Positions 18,558 through 25,908 of a stretch of 64,000 bases of DNA are shown one piece after another. A model generated the notes under the pieces. It saw only the letters and a list, made by a program, of their open reading frames with translations, did not search any database and was not told where the DNA came from. This DNA comes from Cytobacillus citreus (GTDB lineage Bacteria; Bacillota; Bacilli; Bacillales; Cytobacillaceae): assembly GCF_018343665.1 (NCBI RefSeq), contig NZ_JAGYPM010000001.1, positions 469,239 to 533,238 on the forward strand, written 5' to 3'. A program made the position numbers and the translations under genes. Within the stretch, counting starts at the first letter, position 1, and the number at the start of each line of letters is the position of its first letter.

Positions 18558-19463
18558 ATGGCTATACAAATTTTTGGTTTTCGAGCATTATGGAGCCCAT
18601 TATTTTTTATTGTCTTATCATTAATTCTAATATGTTTTTTTCTGGTAACTGTTAAATATAGAAAGAGATTTTCAAATAGTGAACCATTAACGATTAGGCA
18701 AGGGATCTATTTTTCCTTAGGGATTATTGTATTATATATTGTGAAGGGTTCTCCTATTGACTTAATGGGTCATCTGATGTTTTATGCACATATGATTCAA
18801 ATGGCGATTCTTTGCTTAGTGATTCCACAATTTTTTATTTTAGGGATTCCCCCATGGATTTGGCGTTCTCTTCTAAAAAACAATATCATTAAAAAGATTT
18901 TTTCTTTTCTAACTAAGCCAGTCATAGCGTTGGTTCTATTTAATGGGATTTTCTCCATTTATCATATTCCATTAGTTTTTGACTTTGTAAAAACGGACAT
19001 GTTTCTACATGCAGCATATACGGGTTTATTGTTTTTAATGTCAATTATTTTTTGGTGGCCTCTAATTAATGAGGTAGAGGAAAATAAATCTTTTAACGGC
19101 TTAAAAAAGGTTGGATATATTTTTGCTGGTGGCGCATTGTTATTGCCAGCCTGCGGATTAATCATTTTTGCAGATGTTCCTCTTTATGCTACGTACTCAG
19201 ATCCTGAAGCTTGGTCAAAATCATTAGAACTTTGTGTTCCAGCTGCTACGCTTTCTGGATTAACCTTGAGTGGTCCTGAAATGTTCAGCTCTCTTTCAGT
19301 GGTATACGATCAACAGCTTGGCGGAATTATCATGAAAATCATTCAAGAAGTAGTGTATGGTATTGCATTAGCCAAAGTATTCTTTAGTTGGTATCGTAAG
19401 GAACAAGAAGAACAGAAGGAAATTGATAAGCAGTATCAAATAAATCCTCAGCCAATTGATTAA
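18558..19463 (+). CDS. ctaG: Cytochrome c oxidase assembly factor CtaG
   Basis: A 301-residue protein with about seven membrane segments, of the CtaG_2 (DUF1404-like) type found in Bacillus, unrelated to mitochondrial Cox11. It is needed to form active caa3 oxidase, probably for CuB insertion, and sits in the membrane. Conserved parts include GHLMFYAHMIQMAILCLVIPQFF (with histidines in the membrane), YHIPLVFDF and the late LGGIIMKIIQE. The start at ATG 18558 has GGGGTGA upstream. Confidence 0.93.
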   Translation: MAIQIFGFRALWSPLFFIVLSLILICFFLVTVKYRKRFSNSEPLTIRQGIYFSLGIIVLYIVKGSPIDLMGHLMFYAHMIQMAILCLVIPQFFILGIPPWIWRSLLKNNIIKKIFSFLTKPVIALVLFNGIFSIYHIPLVFDFVKTDMFLHAAYTGLLFLMSIIFWWPLINEVEENKSFNGLKKVGYIFAGGALLLPACGLIIFADVPLYATYSDPEAWSKSLELCVPAATLSGLTLSGPEMFSSLSVVYDQQLGGIIMKIIQEVVYGIALAKVFFSWYRKEQEEQKEIDKQYQINPQPID

Positions 19464-19467
19464 TAGG

Positions 19468-19500
19468 AACCTCATCCAAAAAGGATGAGGTTTTCATTTT
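19468..19500 (+). terminator. Terminator after ctaG
   Basis: AACCTCATCC pairs with GGATGAGGTT around five A, followed by TTCATTTTAT. Confidence 0.88.
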
Positions 19501-19713
19501 ATGGCACAAAGAAATAAGATTTGCTATATAAAATATCACATTTTATATATATTATTTGAACAATTTAGGAACTTTTGCAAAAAGAGAGCTTTGTTTATTG
19601 CTAAAATTATTGTTCTCTAATAGAATAAAGTTTGTGCATCATTCTTGTTTATAGCACCTTAATATTGATTAATAAAATGATGTGTATGAGAATAGATGAA
19701 AGAGGGAGTTATA

Positions 19714-20181
19714 ATGAATTTTACGTTGCCAATTTTACCAACGATAAGTACATTTTTTATTGTTTTAAGTGCCATTACCGTTGCAATCGGATGGGGACAG
19801 ATTCGTCAAAGAAAAATAGAAGCTCATAAGAAAACAATGATGCTGGCTGCAGTATTTGCACTCATATTCTTTATCATTTATGTTAGCAGAACTGTATTTA
19901 TTGGAAACACAGCGTTTGGTGGACCCGATAATATTAAAATATATTATACAATTTTTCTAATCTTTCATATAACTTTAGCAACTACGGGAGCAGTGTTCGG
20001 GATTGTAACTTTAATTACTGGCTACAAAAACAATCTCACAAAGCATAGAAAATTAGGACCAATAACAAGTATCATTTGGTTTTTTACAGCAATAACAGGT
20101 GTTTTAGTCTATCTATTGTTATATGTATTTTATCAAGGTGGAGAAACAACTTCAGCAATTAAAGCAATCTTAGGTTTTTAA
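19714..20181 (+). CDS. ctaM: DUF420 membrane protein, CtaM-like oxidase maturation factor
   Basis: A 155-residue protein with four membrane segments. I start it at ATG 19714 since AGAGGGAGT lies 5 nt upstream; the frame opens at 19696 without a ribosome binding site. The pattern HKKTMMLA (after segment 1), FHITLATTG and KHRKLG with regularly spaced histidines is that of DUF420. In Staphylococcus aureus the DUF420 protein CtaM is required for the aa3 oxidase, and the B. subtilis member is YozB. Its position after ctaG supports an oxidase-assembly role here; that transfer of function is inference. Confidence 0.82.
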   Translation: MNFTLPILPTISTFFIVLSAITVAIGWGQIRQRKIEAHKKTMMLAAVFALIFFIIYVSRTVFIGNTAFGGPDNIKIYYTIFLIFHITLATTGAVFGIVTLITGYKNNLTKHRKLGPITSIIWFFTAITGVLVYLLLYVFYQGGETTSAIKAILGF

Positions 20182-20217
20182 TGAAAGGTTGAGTTTAAGC
20201 TCAGTATTGAAAGTGCT

Positions 20218-20429
20218 ATTTTGTTGCTGATTGGAGCTGAAGGCGCGAAATCCTCAAAAATGCATTGTCATTTTTTCGTGCGGTGTTTGATCAAGGAAGT
20301 TTATTCAATGTCCTACCGGAGAAGCGAGTCAACGGGAGACCACGCAGGAGCGATAGCGACGAGGAGGCTTCCGTACCGTCCACTACGCTTTGCCTGTAGA
20401 GGCTGTAGCGGAAATCAACAGGGAAGTTT
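20218..20429 (+). repeat. Intergenic repeat R2, copy 1
   Basis: A 212-nt GC-richer element running from TTGTTGCTGATT to AAATCAACAGGGAAGTTT. Diagnostic blocks are GGCGCGA-ATCCTC, AATGCATT-TCATTTTT, GAGAAGCGAGTCAA, GAGACC-CGCAGGAGCG, ATAGCGACGAGGAGGCTTCCG and CTGTAGCGGAAATCAACA. The ends TTGATT/AATCAA form an inverted repeat. Apparent short reading frames inside it are artefacts of its composition. Confidence 0.8.
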
Positions 20430-20448
20430 AAACATATCCTAATAAAAA

Positions 20449-20480
20449 AGGATGCCGTTTAAAAAAGCGGCATTCTTTTT
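20449..20480 (+). terminator. Terminator downstream of the DUF420 gene, beyond repeat R2
   Basis: ATGCCG (20452-20457) pairs with CGGCAT (20468-20473), followed by TCTTTTTTAT. The R2 element lies between the gene and this terminator, suggesting insertion into the 3' untranslated region. Confidence 0.7.
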
Positions 20481-20488
20481 TATACGTA

Positions 20489-20545
20489 AAAAATACAAGC
20501 CAAGCCTTTAAAGAACTTCAATTAGGCTTGGCTTGTATTTTTAAA
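20489..20545. terminator. 19-bp hairpin between convergent DUF420 gene and ylbA
   Basis: AAAAATACAAGCCAAGCCT (20489-20507) is perfectly complementary to 20524-20542, with a 16-nt loop. A- and T-rich flanks on both sides suit a bidirectional terminator, most likely the original ylbA terminator, now separated from ylbA by repeat R1. Confidence 0.75.
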
Positions 20546-20582
20546 ATAAGAAAGTATAACTTTTTCGAGTTTGAGAATTGTC

Positions 20583-20697
20583 TAGCTCCAGCGCCTACCC
20601 CCTCGAGGTCATAAGCCAGTCCGCCAAGAAAGTTAAAGAACAACTTTCCCGTCGACCTGTCTTATGCTTGTCGGGGCTGAGCAAGGCGCTTACGCTT
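20583..20697 (+). repeat. Intergenic repeat R1, copy B
   Basis: About 85% similar by eye to copy A at 11409-11524. The differences fall in pairs: central hairpin GAAAGTT/AACTTTC instead of GAAAGGT/ACCTTTC with the same loop AAAGAAC, CATAAG/CTTATG instead of CACAAG/CTTGTG, and CCCC/GGGG instead of CTCC/GGAG. The outer AGCGCCT/AGGCGCT stem is unchanged. Confidence 0.8.
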
Positions 20698-20704
20698 TTC
20701 TAAT

Positions 20705-21064
20705 TTATTTTGCAAACTTTTCGATTTCTGAGTTAAGTTCTCCTAGAATTTTTTCGCATTGGCTTACAAGTGTTTTCGGGAAAACTTCATCCTCTCCATA
20801 TTCAACACCATGAGGGTAATAATGTTTTCCTAATACAGGAGTCATTAATTGAATCACTGCTTTATGAGTATCTACCTCTCCTTCAATAGCATAGCCAAAT
20901 ACTCTTAAATAGTAAATGCCTTCCTTAAATTGAAATTTGCGATCATATGTAACTCTTTCATAATCCCATTGGCCTTCACGAACAAGCCCCTTGGAAAGCA
21001 TTACTTCATCTAACCGAACTAAATCAGCTTTTTTCTTCTCAATCCCCGTATTTTCAAACTTCAT
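20705..21064 (-). CDS. ylbA: YugN-like protein YlbA
   Basis: A 119-residue soluble protein with ATG at 21064 behind TTTAGGAGGGAC. The sequence matches the YugN-like family pattern: an N-terminal acidic segment, WDYERVTYDRKFQFKEG and YYLRVFGYAIEGEVD in the centre, then PVLGKHYYPHGVEYGEDEVFP. The molecular function is unknown. It has the same relative place as ylbA of B. subtilis. Repeat R1 sits 8 nt beyond the stop codon, so its own terminator is now displaced to about 20489-20545. Confidence 0.75.
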   Translation of the reverse strand: MKFENTGIEKKKADLVRLDEVMLSKGLVREGQWDYERVTYDRKFQFKEGIYYLRVFGYAIEGEVDTHKAVIQLMTPVLGKHYYPHGVEYGEDEVFPKTLVSQCEKILGELNSEIEKFAK

Positions 21065-21310
21065 TTTTGTCCCTCCTAAAAACAGTCCATTATTAACTGT
21101 ACACAGTTAAATAATGTGAATTCTTAACAATAGCTATCCAAATCTTATAATAGTTGAAATAAGCAGAAGATGCAACGGATTCATGAAAGAAAGGCGGTTT
21201 GTTCAGTGAAATTATTTAAACATTTTGTTTTTGAAAAATAATGATTTGAATTTCCTTCAAGTTTTCACCGATTTTGGAAACCATAATATAGAGAGTGGAA
21301 GGAGGGAATG

Positions 21311-21955
21311 ATGAATAGGAGAGTACCATATATTATTAGTTTCTTACTGTTTATATCTATTGCAAATAGTGTATCAGCAAAGTCTACATATTTCGTAATT
21401 AAAGGAGATACACTTTGGAGTATAGCATTAAATCACGATTTAAAACTTGAAAGTATAATAAAAAGTAATCCACATGTTAAAAACCCAGATCTAATATTTC
21501 CAGGACAAACCATAATTATTCCTAGAAGTTATGTTTCAAGAGAAGAAATAACTCTTAGTCAGAAGGAAAAAAAACTATTTTTGCTAACTAATAGTGAGAG
21601 ACAGAGATATGGATTAAAGCCATTAATTATTGACTCTACTTTATCCTATCTTGCTAGACAGAAATCCATTGATATGCTGAAAAAAGAATATGTTTCGCAT
21701 AATTCACCAACATTTGGGGATTCTACATTAATGTTAAAGGCTTTTAAGATCCCTTTTAAGCAGGTAAAAGAAAATATTGGGGCCGGATATTCATCTGCTG
21801 AAGAAATACATCTTTCTTGGATGGATTCTACTGTGAACAAAGCAAATGTGTTAGATAATAGGGCTACACATATAGGTATTGGCTATGCAGAAGGTGGTAT
21901 TCATGGCCATTATTGGACCATTTTTATTATTCAAAGAATTGAAGGAGGAAATTAA
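21311..21955 (+). CDS. Secreted LysM-CAP (SCP/PR1) domain protein
   Basis: A 214-residue exported protein. Two ATGs lie in tandem at 21308 and 21311; I prefer the second because GGAAGGAGGG is then about 4-5 nt away rather than 1-2. A signal peptide (about 1-24, ending SVSA) is followed by a LysM domain (YFVIKGDTLWSIA...IIIP, about 27-72) that should bind peptidoglycan. A CAP domain (about 90-214) has LTNSERQRYGLKPL and HGHYWTIFI. The arrangement resembles YkwD-type proteins. It is followed 4 nt later by ylbB, probably one transcript. A sporulation role is possible but not shown. Confidence 0.8.
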   Translation: MNRRVPYIISFLLFISIANSVSAKSTYFVIKGDTLWSIALNHDLKLESIIKSNPHVKNPDLIFPGQTIIIPRSYVSREEITLSQKEKKLFLLTNSERQRYGLKPLIIDSTLSYLARQKSIDMLKKEYVSHNSPTFGDSTLMLKAFKIPFKQVKENIGAGYSSAEEIHLSWMDSTVNKANVLDNRATHIGIGYAEGGIHGHYWTIFIIQRIEGGN

Positions 21956-21959
21956 GTAA

Positions 21960-22391
21960 ATGGATAAAATACAGGATATTATGACTAATGATGTTGATTG
22001 TTGCTCTTTATTAGATAATATATATGAAGTTGCTGTGAAAATGAAGGAATTAAATGTTGGAGCAATTCCAATCGTGGATAATGAAAAGCTTGTTGGAATG
22101 ATAACAGATCGTGATATCGTTATACGATGTGTTGCAGATAAGAATCCCCCTTCTTCCAAAGTTGAAGATATTATGAGTAAGGAACTCGTTACTGTCACTA
22201 AAGATACTGATGCACATGAAGCTGCTAGTCTAATGGCAAAGCATCAAATTCGACGCTTACCAGTAGTTGATGGTGAAAAATTAATAGGAATCGTATCACT
22301 TGGTGATTTTGCACTTCACAAATTAACTGATGAAAAAGCAGGAGAGGCTCTTTCAGATATTTCAGAGGCAAACAATCAAATTCAACATTGA
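21960..22391 (+). CDS. ylbB: Tandem CBS-domain protein YlbB
   Basis: A 143-residue cytoplasmic protein made almost entirely of two CBS repeats: DIMTNDVDCC...GAIPIVDNEKLVGMITDRDIVIR (about 4-62) and DIMSKELVTV...RRLPVVDGEKLIGIVSLGDFAL (about 70-125). CBS pairs (Bateman modules) bind adenine nucleotides and act as energy or ligand sensors, but no effector domain is attached here. GGAGGAAATT upstream gives a good start. It lies between two CAP-domain secreted proteins, as ylbB precedes ylbC in B. subtilis. Confidence 0.85.
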   Translation: MDKIQDIMTNDVDCCSLLDNIYEVAVKMKELNVGAIPIVDNEKLVGMITDRDIVIRCVADKNPPSSKVEDIMSKELVTVTKDTDAHEAASLMAKHQIRRLPVVDGEKLIGIVSLGDFALHKLTDEKAGEALSDISEANNQIQH

Positions 22392-22471
22392 TGTGAAAAG
22401 TATAGCGTTCGTAAAGTTTAGAAACTTTTGTAAACGTTTTATGTTTTATTTTAGAAAGATAGGAACATTAA

Positions 22472-22530
22472 AATACAATTATACACAAAAAGGACACCTT
22501 ACTGGTGTTCTTTTTGTGTATAATTGTATT
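22472..22530. terminator. Very long (27-bp) hairpin after ylbB
   Basis: Positions 22472-22498 are complementary to 22504-22530 with one G-T pair and a 5-nt loop (TTACT). The arm holds AAAAAG / CTTTTT. As a terminator its stem is about three times the usual length, and the T-tract is inside the stem rather than after it. Confidence 0.6.
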
Positions 22531-22689
22531 AGTTGAATGTAGGTCTTTCGACTTTATATTTAAAAGAGTCAAGGTAAAATCTTATTAGAATTTTCTGGTC
22601 TTTCTATTAAAAAGAATTTTGATAATGATATACTAATATCAAGAAGTGAACATATATATATAATAAAATGATAGAAAGGAGGCAGAATT

Positions 22690-23760
22690 CTGAGGATTCT
22701 TATTCGAATATTAATAATCATCTCAAGTTTACTGATAATTGGTCTATATTTTAATATTGGATCGCACAAAAAAGAAGATGTATTAATAAATGGGGTTGTT
22801 TCAAATCCAAAAGTGGACGATGACCTTGAGGAAAATGATTCCTTGCTTAATGCAGCAACAATTAAAATGCCAGAAGAAGGTTTAATTAGTATTATTGGGA
22901 AATCTACCAATCATTTAATTAATATTATGGGAAATCCAACAAGAAAAGATCCATCTCTTTACGGGTATGAGTGGTGGATTTATCCAATAAATCAGAATAA
23001 TTATGTTCAGGTTGGAGTAAATGATGATAAAATAGTAACTATTTACGCGACTGGTTCAGATAGTCACATTCCTCCTTTTAAGATTGGCCAGCCAATCGCA
23101 GATATTTATTCTGCCACTATACTTGAAACAACTATTAGTATTGATTATGACAATAGTTCTTATAAATTTGAATTATCCGAGGATGATTTGAATACTCGTC
23201 CTCTTATTAAGATCGGTGATATTTTCGCTCAGCTCTATTTAGATAAATTTAGTGGAACTTTATCAAGTATAAGAGTCTTGGATACCGCGACTTTAATAAA
23301 GCAACACCCTTATGAAATGGTATATAGAGGCGAATTGCTTGATGCAAATGATGAAATGCCAGTTAATGAGGAAGAAGTAGTAAGAGGGAAGGAAAGGCAG
23401 ATATTTGATATTACAAATGTTATCCGTGTCCGAAACGATTTAAATCCTTTAGAATGGGATGAACAAACAGCAGCTGTAGCGTTAGCTCATAGTAAAGATA
23501 TGTTTGAAAGTAAGAATTTCTCTCACATATCAGAAGAATTCGGCGATCTGTCAGATCGTTTAGAAGCTGGAAGTGTATTTTATCAAATTGCAGGTGAGAA
23601 CATTGCAGCAAACTATATGGATGCAGCTGCTGTGGTTGAAGGTTGGCTGAATAGTAAGGGTCATAGGGAAAGCTTGTTAAATGAACAATTTACTCACCTT
23701 GGGGTTGGTGTATATAAAAAGCATTACACGCAAAATTTTATTGAAAAATGGCAGGAATAA
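22690..23760 (+). CDS. ylbC: YlbC, membrane-anchored CAP-domain protein with apparent CTG start
   Basis: A 356-residue extracellular protein if translation begins at CTG 22690. GAAAGGAGG ends 7 nt upstream, and the first residues (LRILIRILIIISSLLIIGLYF) form a signal anchor. An in-frame TAG at 22672 blocks any earlier start. The first canonical start, GTG 22813, has no ribosome binding site and would delete the anchor. Residues about 60-190 are the CAP-associated domain, and about 225-350 the CAP domain (VRNDLNPLEWDEQTAAVALAH, HRESLLN). B. subtilis YlbC has a similar full length. A sequencing error at the start codon is the other explanation. Confidence 0.8.
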   Translation: MRILIRILIIISSLLIIGLYFNIGSHKKEDVLINGVVSNPKVDDDLEENDSLLNAATIKMPEEGLISIIGKSTNHLINIMGNPTRKDPSLYGYEWWIYPINQNNYVQVGVNDDKIVTIYATGSDSHIPPFKIGQPIADIYSATILETTISIDYDNSSYKFELSEDDLNTRPLIKIGDIFAQLYLDKFSGTLSSIRVLDTATLIKQHPYEMVYRGELLDANDEMPVNEEEVVRGKERQIFDITNVIRVRNDLNPLEWDEQTAAVALAHSKDMFESKNFSHISEEFGDLSDRLEAGSVFYQIAGENIAANYMDAAAVVEGWLNSKGHRESLLNEQFTHLGVGVYKKHYTQNFIEKWQE

Positions 23761-23829
23761 TTTATTATTTTTATATCATATCTTATCTTTACTTTAAAGA
23801 GCTTGCACATATGTTGTACAAGCTCTTTT

Positions 23830-24192
23830 TTATTTCATATTTTGAATTCTGCTAACAACGAAATAATCTTTTTTCCAATTACCATAAATTCGGACGATTG
23901 TTCCTATTTTTAAATGAGAAATTTGAAAACCCTTTTCAATGGGGATTATTTTTTTCACTTTCCATTTTTTAAGTTCAGATTGGATGGTTAGTTCATGTAC
24001 ATAAACAAAACGATGATAGGAAAATCTCTGTTTTTGTCCGCTAATATGCACGATTTCACCTGAAATCATTGCCTCTTCAGCAACATTCTTTAATAGTAAC
24101 CACTTTTGATGACTATCACGCATTTCCTTTTTGGTAAGCCAGTAAAAATAAATACAAATTAAAGGTATTACTATAGCAGTTACCATATCCAC
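23830..24192 (-). CDS. Membrane-anchored small protein, function unknown
   Basis: About 120 residues with one N-terminal membrane helix (roughly 3-19) and a basic cytoplasmic or surface domain rich in beta strands (VHELTIQSELKKWKVKKIIPI, GTIVRIYGNW), perhaps a small beta-barrel. The start is uncertain: GTG 24192 or ATG 24186, with only GGTGAT as a ribosome binding site. It begins 10 nt after the thioesterase gene on the same strand and is probably coupled to it. I recognise no family. Confidence 0.6.
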   Translation of the reverse strand: MDMVTAIVIPLICIYFYWLTKKEMRDSHQKWLLLKNVAEEAMISGEIVHISGQKQRFSYHRFVYVHELTIQSELKKWKVKKIIPIEKGFQISHLKIGTIVRIYGNWKKDYFVVSRIQNMK

Positions 24193-24201
24193 ATCACCAA
24201 A

Positions 24202-24693
24202 TTATTGTTTTTTATTCTTAATAATAAAAAAGCTGCCAGTTGCTTGGGCTACTTTCTTTTTATCAGATCGATATACATCTGCAGAAATGACCATTGTCTT
24301 TGTTCCTTTATGATCAATATGTGCTTTACATTGTAGATAATCCCCATTTCCAATAGATAAATAATGAATATTAAGTTGAGTTGTAACAGCACTAAAGCCG
24401 TCTGGTAGCAAGCTGTTAGCTAATGTTCCCATGGCAGAATCAATAATAGTAGCTGTCATTCCTCCGTGGACGATACCTAAAGAATTATGAAGAAAAGGGC
24501 TAAGAGGCACTGTTAATTCACAAATTTCATCCTGAATCGTTCTTTCCATATGAAGTAAACCGCCTACGTAAGAACTGTTTATTTGTTTTTGTTTTTTTTG
24601 AAATCCAGAAAGAATGGTAGTGAGTACTTCTAATTCTTCTTCTGTTGCATTTTCTATACACGCCTTGATAAGCTCATTAAGCTGATTATTCAT
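24202..24693 (-). CDS. PaaI-family hotdog-fold thioesterase
   Basis: A 163-residue cytoplasmic acyl-CoA thioesterase-like protein. The motif HNSLGIVHGGMTATIIDSAMG (about residues 68-88) is the hotdog catalytic helix with the HGG turn, followed by VTTQLNIHYLS and VAQATGSFFII. I start it at ATG 24693, with AAAGGTGA 7 nt upstream; the GTG at 24705 overlaps that ribosome binding site. Substrate is unknown; phenylacetyl-CoA-type or general housekeeping activity are both possible. It shares a transcript with the small membrane protein downstream. Confidence 0.8.
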   Translation of the reverse strand: MNNQLNELIKACIENATEEELEVLTTILSGFQKKQKQINSSYVGGLLHMERTIQDEICELTVPLSPFLHNSLGIVHGGMTATIIDSAMGTLANSLLPDGFSAVTTQLNIHYLSIGNGDYLQCKAHIDHKGTKTMVISADVYRSDKKKVAQATGSFFIIKNKKQ

Positions 24694-24857
24694 TTTTGAT
24701 TTCACCTTTCAGAAATAGTCTGCATTTATAGTACCATTAAAATCACTATTTTTTAAATTTGGTTTTTTTTTTAGTTTAATCAAGAAAATTTCACCTTTTT
24801 CATAATCCTTCATAAAATATTATAGGCATTTGTAACAAACCGAGGTGAAGAAAGCAA

Positions 24858-25259
24858 ATGACTAAGAAGAAGCTTCATCCATCTATTGAGCAATTTAAGG
24901 GATTTGTAAAGAATAATCCGAAAATTATTCAAGAGGTAAGATCAGGCAAACATACTTTGCAGGAATTATTTGAAGATTGGTACCTGCTTGGAGAGGATGA
25001 CTCTAGATGGGATACTTTCAGAAATGAGAATCATAAAGAAACGCTTTCTGAAGAAAAAAAATCGGACTGGATGACAAATATTATGGATTCATTAAAGAAA
25101 ATGGATCCAAACCAAATGGAGGGATATATTCAAAATGTAAGTAAGGCTTTATCAACAGTTCAAGGCGTTATTTCACAATTTCAAGGAGGAGGTCAAATCA
25201 ATCAGCCAAAAAGTATAGATCAGAAGCCGAAAAATCCTTTTGTGTTTAATAAAGATTAG
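24858..25259 (+). CDS. ylbD: YlbD family protein (putative spore coat)
   Basis: A 133-residue soluble protein with ATG at 24858 behind CGAGGTGAAG. N-terminal KLHPSIEQFKGFVKNNPKII and LFEDWYLLGEDD match the YlbD family. The C-terminal third is Gln/Gly/Pro-rich. B. subtilis YlbD is annotated as a spore coat component; the same role is inferred here. It is followed 21 nt later by ylbE, and both probably form one small operon ending at the terminator near 25525. Confidence 0.75.
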   Translation: MTKKKLHPSIEQFKGFVKNNPKIIQEVRSGKHTLQELFEDWYLLGEDDSRWDTFRNENHKETLSEEKKSDWMTNIMDSLKKMDPNQMEGYIQNVSKALSTVQGVISQFQGGGQINQPKSIDQKPKNPFVFNKD

Positions 25260-25280
25260 TAAAGGGGAAGACATGTAACT

Positions 25281-25520
25281 ATGAGAAGAGAAATTATTGA
25301 TTATCTTGAAAGAAATCAAGAATTACAGAGTTTTATTAGGGAGCAGCCTCAGTGGTATCGAAGGTTGTCACGTAATCCATATGATCTTCAAGCACTCGAA
25401 GTTACTTCGTTAAATTACTATAGGAAAACAATACCTCATAAGGTTGAGAAGTTCACAAATGGTGTGCAAATGGCCACTATGATGATGAGTATGTTTCAAG
25501 CGATGAATACAAAATCTTAA
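25281..25520 (+). CDS. ylbE: YlbE-like small protein
   Basis: A 79-residue soluble protein with ATG at 25281 after AAGGGGAAG. It reads REIIDYLERNQELQSFIREQPQWYRRLSRNP at the N-terminus, the YlbE family pattern, and ends in a Met-rich helix (MATMMMSMFQAMN). Function is unknown. Gene pairing ylbD-ylbE is conserved in Bacillus, suggesting a shared process. Confidence 0.78.
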   Translation: MRREIIDYLERNQELQSFIREQPQWYRRLSRNPYDLQALEVTSLNYYRKTIPHKVEKFTNGVQMATMMMSMFQAMNTKS

Positions 25521-25521
25521 C

Positions 25522-25557
25522 GAAAGCTTTCTCTACATATGAGAGAGCTTTTTATTT
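25522..25557 (+). terminator. Terminator after ylbE
   Basis: AAAGCTTTCTC pairs with GAGAGAGCTTT (one T-G pair) around TACATAT, followed by TTATTTATT. Confidence 0.82.
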
Positions 25558-25591
25558 ATTGGATATGTTAAAGCCCAGTGTAGATAATGCT

Positions 25592-25779
25592 ATTTTGTTA
25601 TTGATTTTCGCTGCAGGCGCGAGATCCTCGAAAATGCATTCGCATTTTTATTCGGGGAAGATTATTCAACGTCCTGCGGGAGAAGCGAGTCAAAGGGAGA
25701 CCCCGCAGGAGCGATAGCGACGAGGAGGCTTCCGCCCGCCCGCTACGCTTTAGTGCCTGCAAAATCAACAGGGAAGTTA
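25592..25779 (+). repeat. Intergenic repeat R2, copy 2
   Basis: A 188-nt element in the same orientation as copy 1. It shares ATTTTGTTATTGATT at the left end, GGCGCGAGATCCTCGAAAATGCATTCGCATTT, GGGAGAAGCGAGTCAAAGGGAGACC, ATAGCGACGAGGAGGCTTCCG, and AAATCAACAGGGAAGTT at the right end. It lies after the ylbE terminator and before the lipoprotein gene. (Longer blocks were compared by eye; none is quoted in full elsewhere.). Confidence 0.8.
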
Positions 25780-25908
25780 AACACATTAATTATTAATAGT
25801 GTACAAACTTTCATTCAAACGTATCTATTCATATTGAGTAAAATTTGCAAACAAGGTAAACAATATTTACATACATTAGTGTACTTTACAGATAAGGAGA
25901 GTTTGCAA

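Noticed and set aside
20221-20442. 73-codon open frame on the plus strand
   Set aside because: It lies almost wholly inside repeat R2; no ribosome binding site and the frame is not kept in the other R2 copies.
21206-21241. GTG-started 11-residue ORF (MKLFKHFVFEK) after AAAGGCGG
   Set aside because: Very short, with a poor ribosome binding site match, and nothing else supports it.
22429-22442. cre-like TGTAAACGTTTTAT
   Set aside because: The last two consensus bases (CA) do not fit, and it lies in the 3' region of ylbB rather than near a promoter.
25753-25908. N-terminal extension of the lipoprotein gene
   Set aside because: It starts in repeat R2 and would place the lipoprotein signal internally; ATG 25909 has its own ribosome binding site and gives a proper signal peptide.
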